A DNA stretch of 23,420 nucleotides. Origin: a virus. The stretch is from IMG/VR virus record IMGVR_UViG_3300031162_001515, positions 1 to 23,420 of that record. The stretch is one strand, 5' to 3'. How positions within the stretch are numbered: position 1 is the stretch's first letter; each line of letters starts with the position of its first letter. Below, piece after piece: positions 1-6,707 of this stretch. The position numbers and the translations under genes are program-made. The notes beneath the pieces were generated by a model, which saw only the letters and a program-made list of their open reading frames with translations, did no database searches and had not been told where the DNA came from.

Positions 1-2
1 TA

Positions 3-47
3 GAGCAAAGAATGCTAGAGTTGTTTTATAAACAAAATAACCTATAA
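3..47 (+). CDS. C-terminal end of a rightward gene cut by the window edge
   Basis: An open frame runs in from the left edge and stops with TAA at 45-47, encoding EQRMLELFYKQNNL. It sits 14 bases before a strong hairpin terminator, as expected for the last gene of a rightward operon. Another frame (2-31, RAKNARVVL) is also open from the edge, so the frame choice is uncertain. Only 14 codons are visible and no function can be given. Confidence 0.35.
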   Translation, partial: EQRMLELFYKQNNL

Positions 48-61
48 AAAATAACTCATAC

Positions 62-93
62 AAAAAAAGCCTCAAATATTGAGGCTTTTTTTT
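62..93. terminator. Bidirectional intrinsic terminator
   Basis: The perfect inverted repeat GCCTCAA-ATA-TTGAGGC (69-85) is flanked by seven A on the left and eight T on the right. It therefore gives a GC-rich stem followed by a U-run in both directions. It lies between a rightward gene ending near 47 and a leftward gene ending at 131, so it can end both transcripts. Confidence 0.9.
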
Positions 94-130
94 ATTTTAT
101 GCTTTTAGTTCCATCGAAATAGTTAGATTA

Positions 131-532
131 CTATGACTGCATCCCTGCTGCTGAACTACCAGATACTCCACCAGACCATGACACAGTGCTAGATGGTCTG
201 TATGACCAGGTTTTTGTTGACTTATCGAAACCTGGAGCTCCTTCATAACCATCAGGTTTTGCTTGAGCCATTAAATCAGCCATCATAGCATCATCAATTG
301 GCGCTCTCCAGGCTTTAGAATACTTTTCATAAGCTTTTTTTAATTTTTCTTCAGGACTATCTCTAAAAAAACCTTCTTCTATCTCTCCATCTCCACAATT
401 TTCATTAAGAGTTTTAAGTTCAGCCATAAGAGCTTTCTTTTCGTTTTCAAGAACAATTCTCTTTTTAAGTTTAAGAGCTTCTTCTTTGATGATTTCTCTA
501 AATTCAGATAGAGTTAATTCTTTTTTTGCCAT
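131..532 (-). CDS. Small protein with an LTxSxxRxIIKEE N-terminus; candidate internal virion protein
   Basis: This 133-residue protein has no family I recognise. Residues 1-45 are a highly charged helix (MAKKELTLSEFREIIKEEAL) rich in Lys and Glu. The middle is acidic, and the tail is low in complexity and rich in Ser and Gly (SSTVSWSGGVSGSSAAGMQS). The N-terminus resembles that of the isolated protein at 5361-6104 (LTESYIRKIVREIIKESL). Both contain an I-x-E site (I15-K16-E17 here) of the kind cut by T4-type prohead proteases. A role as an internal head protein is my inference. The gene stands alone: a 73-base gap separates it from the helicase, and it ends at the bidirectional terminator. The start ATG at 532 is preceded by an A-rich leader with no Shine-Dalgarno sequence. 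Confidence 0.7.
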   Translation of the reverse strand: MAKKELTLSEFREIIKEEALKLKKRIVLENEKKALMAELKTLNENCGDGEIEEGFFRDSPEEKLKKAYEKYSKAWRAPIDDAMMADLMAQAKPDGYEGAPGFDKSTKTWSYRPSSTVSWSGGVSGSSAAGMQS

Positions 533-605
533 GACAATATATTTTTTGTTAACGTTAATTTGTACTGTTTTAAATAAATAGATTAAAAAAACAAAAACTA
601 TATTA
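533..605 (-). promoter_or_regulatory. Candidate promoter for the 131-532 gene
   Basis: In this short AT-rich gap the minus strand reads CTATTTATTTAAAA (CTATTTAT at 581-574), about 40 bases before the ATG. The same kind of motif stands before several other isolated or operon-leading genes in the window. This is inference from recurrence only. Confidence 0.3.
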
Positions 606-3599
606 CTACCTTAATCTTTCTATCAAGCTTTTAAAGATACTATCATTTGATACCTTAATGTCTTTTTTATAATCCTTATTATCAAGCACCTTACTAACTA
701 CTTGAGATTTTTCCTTAAGCAAATCATTAATGTCAACATCAATTGTATCAACACAAATATATTGTATTATTTGAATGTTGTCATGAGTGGTTGTAGCTCT
801 ATGGATTCTATCTTCAGCTTGTTCCATATCAGCTGGCGACCAGGCGAACCCAAGAAATATAAGTTTAGACGCTTCTGTTAATGTAATTCCAACTCCAGAT
901 GCACCAATCATTCCAGCAAAAAGATTAATACCCTTCTCTTCTTGGAATCTGTCAACTGAAGACTGCTTATCTTCCTGATTCATACTTCCAGTATGCAGAA
1001 CAGAGTGATGCTTATATTCTTTATGAAGAGTTTCTGCTAAGAATTGGTAGTCCGACATCACAACAAGTTTTTCTCCGTTACTTGTAATATCACCCACAGT
1101 ACCATCCTTTAGCATTCTATCAAGCTTAACGCTCCCAGTGAATTGTTTTAGTTTATGAATTTTCTCAAGATAACCCTCTTCTTTCTCTTCCTCAGTGCCA
1201 TCTTCATTAATAACTTTCTTCATCTCTTTAAGAAGCTTATTGTATTCTGACCTCTGAGATGAAGAAAGTTCTATTTCTATTTCAGTATAAGTCTTAGGAG
1301 GAAGCTGCGAAAGAACATCTTTTTTAAGCCTTCTAAGGAAGTATGGCGCTATCCTTGTGAATAATTCCTCTAAATTAGATGCACCACTGTAGTCCCATCC
1401 AAAATTAGTCTCATAAGCAGCGCAGTACCTTAACCCAAAGTCATGAAATGAATTCCACATCTCTGGGTCCATAAAGTTAAGCCCAGAGAAAAATTCCATA
1501 GGTCTTGATTTAATTGCAGTTCCAGACATAAGTATTTTTTTAGCAACAGTATCTCTGAAGGCTCTCTTAATTATTCTTGTCCAATCAGTCTTAACACTTT
1601 TAATTCTATGAAACTCATCAATTACAATCAAATCATAATCATCAGGGTCTAGATGCTGCCCTTCTTTATCCTGAAGGAACACTATACCTTTAACTCTTGA
1701 TTTGAATGAATTTGAGTTTTTGCAGTCTGTACACTTAGTGTGTTTTTTTGTTAAGTCAATAATCTCCATACCACACCTTTGAGAGCCTTTTCCAGGAACA
1801 ATTATATTGCCATGACATTTATGACTGTATTCAAGCTTTATATAAGTCTGTATTGATTCATAGTTGATTATGTGAAACAGAGACTCTTCTTTTTTGTAGT
1901 TAATCTTACCAGTCTTCTTGCTTGGCTTATATTTATAAACATGAGCTTTCTCGTTGCTGAAATCAAGTATCTCTTTTCTCCAGTTCAACTTAAGAGAAGC
2001 TGGACAAACTACAAGTGTCTTTAGTTTGTTCTTGGCTGCATATGTAATTGGAGGAAGTGTATTATGAGTTACAATATAACTATCTGTAAGATAGGTATGG
2101 TCAGAACAAGAAACAGATATACACTGCTGCTCCTCTTTTCCAATATATTCAACTTTTGAAATATATTTAGAAATATAGTTTGATTTTTTTGGAGACCAAA
2201 TATCTGCTTTATCACTTGAATAGAATGGACAAAATGGAGTTTTTATGTTTGCTCTATATTCTGTAGGCTTGTTATCTTTAGACCTATCATAGATGTTAAT
2301 TTTAGCAATTCCACCCAAAGACTGGACTAATTTCACAACTCCCTCTGAAAGCTCTCTTGATGTTGAGTGAAAATGTACTCTATTTTTATGTACACTACCA
2401 TCTGTATCCATAAGTCCTTTTAATAAAGAAATACGTTGCTCAATAGAACCTTTCAAATAAATATCTGGTATGAATTTTTTTCCTGATTTTATATTTATTC
2501 CTAATTTCTTTATCTCTCTAACCACTTCGTTAGCAATATTTTTGTTATCTTTATTTTTAACAACCATATACTGCGGGCAAGACATTTCAGTTCTTTTATT
2601 TAATCTATATCCCTCTGGAAGTGATTCTCTTATTTTTTCTGCTATTTCTGTTTGAAAATCTGGTACAGATATTCCAACAGCACTTTTACCACATAAATAA
2701 CCATCACCTAAAAGGCCTCCAAGCATATATGGGTCTATAAAATAATTTTGTTTTTTATGAAATACTGGTTGAGTAACTGGAATTTCCCATTTAAGAACTG
2801 GCCTCCTTCCGCTCTTAGCTCTATTACTATTGTGATTATAACAAAGCCCTGCATCCATAAGTTCTTTTAAACTTTTTACTGTCCAATCCTTACCTCTCCT
2901 TCTTCTATTAACATCTCGAACTTTCCAAAGATGCTCTGGACCACACTTTGTTGATGTTCCATCATTAAAAAAAACTTTATATGAATCTTTGCACCCTTGT
3001 GGATACACTCCAGTAACAGTCGATATACCTCCGAACCTATCGTGAATCTCTTCTCCTACTTGTATATTCCCCATTTCAACCCATCCATCTGGAGTTGAGA
3101 TTAAGGTATCCAACGCAGCTTGCTTTCCAACTCCTGGTTGGTCTCCAAGAATTGCCTTACCTTCATTTATTTCGAAAAACTTTACAGCTTGCTTCTGGTA
3201 ATCATATGGTGGAATTTTCATGTGATTGAAGTCGCTATCATTAAAAGATAGGTCGGCCTCTTTTAATTTAAGAGCTGCAGATATTCTATTTTGTCTCTCT
3301 ACATAATCTGCCCTAAGCTTATCAAGCTCTTCTGGCAATAGGTTTTCAAACACAAATGGTATTGAATTGTCTACAAGAAAAGAAATCATATTTCCCATCT
3401 GAACTTCTCGAATTATCCTAACCCACTCATCTACAGTCCCGCCATTAACATCAAGAACATTGTCTACCCTATAGCTTGTATGTTCTTTGGGGAGCGTTTT
3501 TATAAAAGCAGTTATTATAGGTAAATAATCATACCTTAACTCGTAATTTGTTCTTAGCTTCCTGACTTTTACTGGGGCTATTTCTTTCTTTTTTGCCAT
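606..3599 (-). CDS. SNF2-family DNA helicase/ATPase interrupted by a class 3 intein
   Basis: The 997-residue precursor gives a 643-residue mature enzyme after splicing. SNF2 (superfamily 2) motifs appear in order: Walker A DQPGVGK at 153-159 completed by T514 after the intein; motif Ia around LVVCPASLKLNW (529-540); motif II DEFH at 661-664; motif III SGTAIK at 692-697; then the second RecA-like domain with VLHTGSM (867-873), motif V GASGVGITLTEAS (899-911) and motif VI QAEDRIHR (927-934). Cys595, Cys609, Cys623 and Cys626 between motifs Ia and II look like an inserted zinc ribbon. Such phage enzymes are double-stranded-DNA translocases that remodel replication or recombination intermediates, a role comparable to T4 UvsW. 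The start overlaps the preceding gene's stop by one base (TAATG), so translation is probably coupled. It is the last gene of a leftward operon headed by a RecB-type nuclease. Confidence 0.92.
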   Translation of the reverse strand: MAKKKEIAPVKVRKLRTNYELRYDYLPIITAFIKTLPKEHTSYRVDNVLDVNGGTVDEWVRIIREVQMGNMISFLVDNSIPFVFENLLPEELDKLRADYVERQNRISAALKLKEADLSFNDSDFNHMKIPPYDYQKQAVKFFEINEGKAILGDQPGVGKQAALDTLISTPDGWVEMGNIQVGEEIHDRFGGISTVTGVYPQGCKDSYKVFFNDGTSTKCGPEHLWKVRDVNRRRRGKDWTVKSLKELMDAGLCYNHNSNRAKSGRRPVLKWEIPVTQPVFHKKQNYFIDPYMLGGLLGDGYLCGKSAVGISVPDFQTEIAEKIRESLPEGYRLNKRTEMSCPQYMVVKNKDNKNIANEVVREIKKLGINIKSGKKFIPDIYLKGSIEQRISLLKGLMDTDGSVHKNRVHFHSTSRELSEGVVKLVQSLGGIAKINIYDRSKDNKPTEYRANIKTPFCPFYSSDKADIWSPKKSNYISKYISKVEYIGKEEQQCISVSCSDHTYLTDSYIVTHNTLPPITYAAKNKLKTLVVCPASLKLNWRKEILDFSNEKAHVYKYKPSKKTGKINYKKEESLFHIINYESIQTYIKLEYSHKCHGNIIVPGKGSQRCGMEIIDLTKKHTKCTDCKNSNSFKSRVKGIVFLQDKEGQHLDPDDYDLIVIDEFHRIKSVKTDWTRIIKRAFRDTVAKKILMSGTAIKSRPMEFFSGLNFMDPEMWNSFHDFGLRYCAAYETNFGWDYSGASNLEELFTRIAPYFLRRLKKDVLSQLPPKTYTEIEIELSSSQRSEYNKLLKEMKKVINEDGTEEEKEEGYLEKIHKLKQFTGSVKLDRMLKDGTVGDITSNGEKLVVMSDYQFLAETLHKEYKHHSVLHTGSMNQEDKQSSVDRFQEEKGINLFAGMIGASGVGITLTEASKLIFLGFAWSPADMEQAEDRIHRATTTHDNIQIIQYICVDTIDVDINDLLKEKSQVVSKVLDNKDYKKDIKVSNDSIFKSLIERLR
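2061..3122 (-). mobile_element. Class 3 intein (Gln1) with LAGLIDADG homing endonuclease
   Basis: Residues 160-513 of the helicase (354 residues) form an intein inserted between Lys159 and Thr514, inside the Walker A GK^T. Block A is QAALDTLISTPDG, which aligns with C-L-A-x-D/G-T of standard inteins and places Gln, not Cys or Ser, at position 1. Block B is GPEHLW (220-225), block F QQCISV (491-496), and block G IVTHN followed by Thr. W225, C493 and T511 match the WCT triplet that defines class 3 inteins, which use the block F Cys as first nucleophile and do not need Cys1. The two LAGLIDADG helices are LGGLLGDGY (293-301) and LLKGLMDTDGS (392-402), so the endonuclease looks intact. Splicing should restore LGDQPGVGKTLPP. 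The codon boundaries were checked directly in the DNA. Confidence 0.9.
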
Positions 3600-3967
3600 T
3601 ACCTAATTTTTTCTTTTCTCTTAGACTTCCTGAAATTAGCAACTCTATTGATATATATTTCTTCTTTTTCGATGCTTTCTTTTTTATCTACAATAGCTTT
3701 CTCAAGCTTTGTCATAGGGATTAGCTCCCCCTTGTATTCACGAATATCTGGCTCTTTTTTTAATTTCTTAATTTGTATGGATTCACGAATAAGTTCAGCC
3801 AGCATCCTGATATCTTGCATAGAATGTCTTACATCAACTCCAGCTGTGCCGTTTCCTCTAAGAAACTGCTCCACTCTTTTTTTATTTCCCTCTGCAACCT
3901 CTATTAGCTTATACAACAAATCTAGCTCACTACACTCCCTTAACTCTTCTAACTCCTTAATCTCCAT
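3599..3967 (-). CDS. Small basic protein resembling histone H1-like Hc1
   Basis: This 122-residue protein has residues 31-65 (KRVEQFLRGNGTAGVDVR, then SMQDIRMLAELIRESIQIKK) in the pattern of the bacterial and phage Hc1-like family, which usually reads roughly K-x-N-x-AAG-x-R-x-R-x-x-L-x-x-L-K-x-LA-x-E-I-R. The C-terminal half is rich in Lys and Glu and ends in a basic KSKRKEKIR tail. Hc1-like proteins are thought to bind DNA, but the role in phages is unproven. The gene overlaps its upstream neighbour by 11 bases and the helicase start by one base, so the three are probably made together. The family call rests on pattern memory only. Confidence 0.6.
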   Translation of the reverse strand: MEIKELEELRECSELDLLYKLIEVAEGNKKRVEQFLRGNGTAGVDVRHSMQDIRMLAELIRESIQIKKLKKEPDIREYKGELIPMTKLEKAIVDKKESIEKEEIYINRVANFRKSKRKEKIR

Positions 3968-4358
3968 CTGTGTTTATGTTTTTTTCTATTGTTTCCTCAA
4001 GAGCCTCAACATCAACTATACCTTGTTTAGCAAGTTCTTTTTCTGCTTCTCTCTTTTTGATGATGTCTGTTACATTTAAACCAGCTTTCATTGCTTGGTA
4101 AAGGTCAATTGCAAACCTATCATCAGTATATAAATCATGGTTAATTCTATACCACGACTTACCTTCCATCTTTATTTTTTCTCCATCATTTTCATCTTTT
4201 ATATATGAAATCCAGAAAAAACCAACCAAATCCTCTTCATCATTAACTCTTTTTATTACCTCTTCTTCAGGATTCAAAGGTTTTAATCCATTTGATTCCA
4301 TCTCTTTAATATTATTGGAAACAAAGTCGAGTATTTCTTGTTTTTTATAGTACGCCAT
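3957..4358 (-). CDS. Hypothetical protein, 133 residues
   Basis: I do not recognise this protein. It is acidic and mostly helical in appearance, with no transmembrane segment, Cys cluster or nucleotide-binding motif. The middle (GFFWISYIKDENDGEKIKMEGKS) looks like a short beta region, and the C-terminus from about residue 85 is a long charged helix. It begins two bases after the stop of the Cas4/RecB-type nuclease and overlaps the Hc1-like gene by 11 bases, which ties it to the nuclease-helicase operon. The leader (TAATTAAAAATG) is A-rich with no Shine-Dalgarno sequence. Confidence 0.7.
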   Translation of the reverse strand: MAYYKKQEILDFVSNNIKEMESNGLKPLNPEEEVIKRVNDEEDLVGFFWISYIKDENDGEKIKMEGKSWYRINHDLYTDDRFAIDLYQAMKAGLNVTDIIKKREAEKELAKQGIVDVEALEETIEKNINTDGD

Positions 4359-4360
4359 TT

Positions 4361-5290
4361 TTAATTATTTATTTTTTTATTAATTTTATTTTTATTATCA
4401 ATCAGCATCTGCTTTCCCTGACCCTTACTATCATTACACATAGGATGCCTACCTCCTTTGAACTTACAGAACATACATTCAAAGAACTCATTTCCATTAT
4501 GCTTTTTTTTTGGGAAAAACTTGCTAATATGAATACTTTCTACAGTTGCTGCTAAGCTTTTGATTGATTCAAATATTTCGCTATTTGTAGAATTTACCTG
4601 CACATGTTGTATTCCACCGCATCCAGATTCAGGCTTCTTTTTGTTTTTAAGCCTGTTTAAGACTATGTATTCACAATCTATATCTTCTAGCGGTATTTTG
4701 TTTTTTCTAGACCAGAAATATTTATAAAACCTCATCTGAGCAAGAAAATACTTATTTTTAAGTTTCTTTCCTATATTCCACTTCTGTCCAGACGTTTTCC
4801 AGTCCATAATAATATATCTTCCAGTATCTCTGTCTTGAACCACTAAATCTATAAATCCCTTAAAATTAAACTCCTCATATATATGTTCCATTATAGGCTC
4901 TTCAACAGAGATTATTTTATATTTTTTTAACAAGTCTTCGATAGAAAGTTTGTTTAATAAATCCTCCCCTTGTTTTAAAAAATCATCTAGATTCACCTTA
5001 AACCCAGGCTCATCTTTCAAGTGGTCAAGCATATCTTTTGTAAAAGTTCTCTTGAAGTATTCTACCCTCTTAACTAGTCCTATAGGCTCTTTAAGGGATT
5101 TTTCAATAGTTGAATGGATTGCGTTTCCAAAAAATAAGTGAACAGTCATAGGCTGTTCTGTAAGCTTAAGATGCTTCTCCACTAAGTGTTTGTGACCACA
5201 TTGATTGAAAAGATTGAACTCGCTGAAGCTGATATGTATTTTATCAGCATATTTATTGTTAAGCGGTATGTAGTTTAAATCCTTGTTCAT
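4361..5290 (-). CDS. Cas4/RecB-like PD-(D/E)XK nuclease with a four-Cys cluster
   Basis: The protein has 309 residues from ATG at 5290. Family motifs are SFSEFNLFNQC (Cys31) near the N-terminus, GNAIHSTIE (His59), GFIDLV (Asp148), YIIMDWKTS (Asp163, Lys165) and QMRFYKYF (the QxxxY motif). A C-terminal Cys trio follows (FFECMFC, Cys272 and Cys275, then Cys285). One early and three late Cys is the layout of the iron-sulphur cluster in Cas4, AddB and related single-strand exonucleases. It probably resects DNA ends in recombination or replication together with the helicase in the same operon. The frame can be extended to a TTG at 5335, adding a hydrophobic 15-residue leader (MIFRFFFQIFSKPSN). I prefer the ATG because the motif region starts soon after it and the extension looks non-coding. 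Confidence 0.87.
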   Translation of the reverse strand: MNKDLNYIPLNNKYADKIHISFSEFNLFNQCGHKHLVEKHLKLTEQPMTVHLFFGNAIHSTIEKSLKEPIGLVKRVEYFKRTFTKDMLDHLKDEPGFKVNLDDFLKQGEDLLNKLSIEDLLKKYKIISVEEPIMEHIYEEFNFKGFIDLVVQDRDTGRYIIMDWKTSGQKWNIGKKLKNKYFLAQMRFYKYFWSRKNKIPLEDIDCEYIVLNRLKNKKKPESGCGGIQHVQVNSTNSEIFESIKSLAATVESIHISKFFPKKKHNGNEFFECMFCKFKGGRHPMCNDSKGQGKQMLIDNKNKINKKINN

Positions 5291-5360
5291 ATTTGATGGT
5301 TTACTAAATATCTGAAAAAAAAACCTAAAAATCAAAAATTTAGAAGATATTTATTATTAA
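5291..5360. promoter_or_regulatory. Divergent promoter region
   Basis: The 70 bases between the leftward nuclease operon and the rightward gene at 5361 must hold promoters for both. ATATTTATTA lies at 5347-5356 just before the rightward ATG. On the other strand ATATTTAGTA (5311-5302) lies before the leftward ATG. These resemble motifs before other leading genes in the window. No experimentally defined promoter matches with certainty. Confidence 0.4.
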
Positions 5361-6104
5361 ATGGCAAATTTAACTGAATCATATATTAGAAAAATTGTTA
5401 GAGAAATTATAAAAGAATCTTTGATTCTTGAGATTTCTGCTGATGAAAAGAACTTGGCTTATGAAAAAAGTAACCAGAGGGTTCCGTTTAATGCAGATTT
5501 AATGAAGCAAGCTATCATGCAAGGTCGTGAGATTGGGCTAAACTTTAAATCTGATAATGAAAAATATACAATGCCTACAACAAAGACTAGGATTATACAT
5601 CCAGTTGCGTATGGGATTAATAAAAGTGGCAAAAAAGTTGTTCGTGGTCTTCACATAACTGGCCAATCAGAAAAAGTAGCATTGAGCCACACTCCTCGTA
5701 AAGGTAGTGCTGAAGCTAATGTAGATTCTCCTGAAACTGGTGGAATGAATGCCTGGAGGATGTTTAAAACAGAAAATATTAAATCTATGTGGTTTACAGA
5801 TAGGTTTTTTAGCGATGACATTCCAGGGTATAACCCAAACGACAAAGGCATGTCTTCTATTTACGTTTCATACAACCCAAAAGTTGCAAAGAAATATCAA
5901 GACGAAATTATAGTGGCAAGAAAATCTTACGCAAGTCCAATTACACCTGAAGTTAAGCCAGAAACACAACCAACACAAGAGCCTCAACCAGAAATACCAA
6001 CACAAAAAGCTCAGCCGAAATCTGATAAAGATATAGAGCAAATGGGATATGAGGACCAGACAATTCAAGAAAAAAAGAAGAACATTAGGGGTTTTTTTAA
6101 ATAA
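5361..6104 (+). CDS. Isolated protein with LTES-type N-terminus; possible internal virion protein
   Basis: The protein has 247 residues. Residues 1-27 (LTESYIRKIVREIIKESL) form an amphipathic helix resembling the N-terminus of the 131-532 protein, with possible prohead-protease sites I17-K18-E19 and I22-L23-E24. Residues about 75-185 form a globular beta-rich domain (RIIHPVAYGINKSGKKVVRG, then NAWRMFKTENIKSMWF) that loosely resembles WYL-type domains. That resemblance is weak. A Pro/Gln/Glu-rich linker follows (SPITPEVKPETQPTQEPQPE), and the end is basic. It is the only rightward gene between two leftward operons and has its own upstream AT-rich motif, so it is probably controlled separately, perhaps as a late gene. 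Function unknown. Confidence 0.78.
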   Translation: MANLTESYIRKIVREIIKESLILEISADEKNLAYEKSNQRVPFNADLMKQAIMQGREIGLNFKSDNEKYTMPTTKTRIIHPVAYGINKSGKKVVRGLHITGQSEKVALSHTPRKGSAEANVDSPETGGMNAWRMFKTENIKSMWFTDRFFSDDIPGYNPNDKGMSSIYVSYNPKVAKKYQDEIIVARKSYASPITPEVKPETQPTQEPQPEIPTQKAQPKSDKDIEQMGYEDQTIQEKKKNIRGFFK

Positions 6105-6209
6105 AACAAACATACTTGCATATAGATGGTTGTAAGATAATAAAAATAGCCCAAAGAAAAGGACTCGCTTTATTTCCAAAATCACAGACTATCCCAACAA
6201 ACAAAAATA

Positions 6210-6707
6210 CTACTTCTTAAGTTTTTTTTCTTTTTCTATTTTTTTATAGGATTTATTGGATTCTTTCAAAATATTATCAGCCTTTTCTTTAAGTGTATCA
6301 AGATTCATTGATGTATGGGCCTTTGTCCTCCATGATTCATGAAGTACATCTCCAAGAATGGTTAGGTGAAATAGAGTTATTCCACGATTTATTTTAAAAA
6401 CCTGATTATCATTATACTCAGCAACATAGCGAATGCCTTTTCCGTCTGGATTGGTCCAGGTTGCCAGAAACCTTGTATCAACTTCTGGGACTTTATTTTT
6501 CTCCTCTTTATCTAATTCTCTTTGGAGATTTCTCATCTTCTTTTTAATTTTATTCTCCACCTCTTGCTTTAAAGCGTTTTCACGAGCCTTAGTGTCCTCT
6601 TCTTCTCTTTGTTTTTCCTGTCTGTCAGCCTCTTTTATAGCCAACATTGCCTCTCTAGCAAGCTCCTCTACGCTCTTCCCAGAGTCTTCATATTCATCTT
6701 CAGCCAT
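6210..6707 (-). CDS. Charged coiled-coil protein, unknown function
   Basis: The protein has 165 residues. Residues 10-75 are a long charged helix, probably coiled coil (EELAREAMLAIKEADRQEKQ and onward). Residues 76-125 form a small globular part (DTRFLATWTNPDGKGIRYVA, then LFHLTILGDVLHESWR). The C-terminus is Lys-rich. Its ATG overlaps the stop of the gp46-like gene by one base (TAATG), so it is translationally coupled and may act with the recombination ATPase. I do not recognise the family. Confidence 0.75.
   Translation of the reverse strand: MAEDEYEDSGKSVEELAREAMLAIKEADRQEKQREEEDTKARENALKQEVENKIKKKMRNLQRELDKEEKNKVPEVDTRFLATWTNPDGKGIRYVAEYNDNQVFKINRGITLFHLTILGDVLHESWRTKAHTSMNLDTLKEKADNILKESNKSYKKIEKEKKLKK

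Noticed and set aside
3648-4079. 143-codon rightward frame opposite the Hc1-like and 133-residue genes
   Set aside because: Its translation is a low-complexity Ser/Phe/Leu string typical of antisense to Lys/Glu-rich coding sequence, and the opposite-strand genes have tight overlaps and recognisable content.
5291-5335. N-terminal extension of the Cas4/RecB-like nuclease to a TTG at 5335
   Set aside because: The extra 15 residues are a hydrophobic, non-conserved-looking leader, and the ATG at 5290 stands close to the first family motif.
5868-6185. 105-codon leftward frame opposite the end of the 5361-6104 gene
   Set aside because: Its Phe/Leu/Cys-rich composition is a shadow of the Pro/Gln-rich linker and Lys-rich tail on the other strand.
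6116-6220. 34-codon rightward frame from TTG (LHIDGCKIIKIAQRKG)
   Set aside because: It reads somewhat like protein but has only a TTG start, no ribosome binding site, and overlaps the end of the convergent gene. Not supported enough to call.
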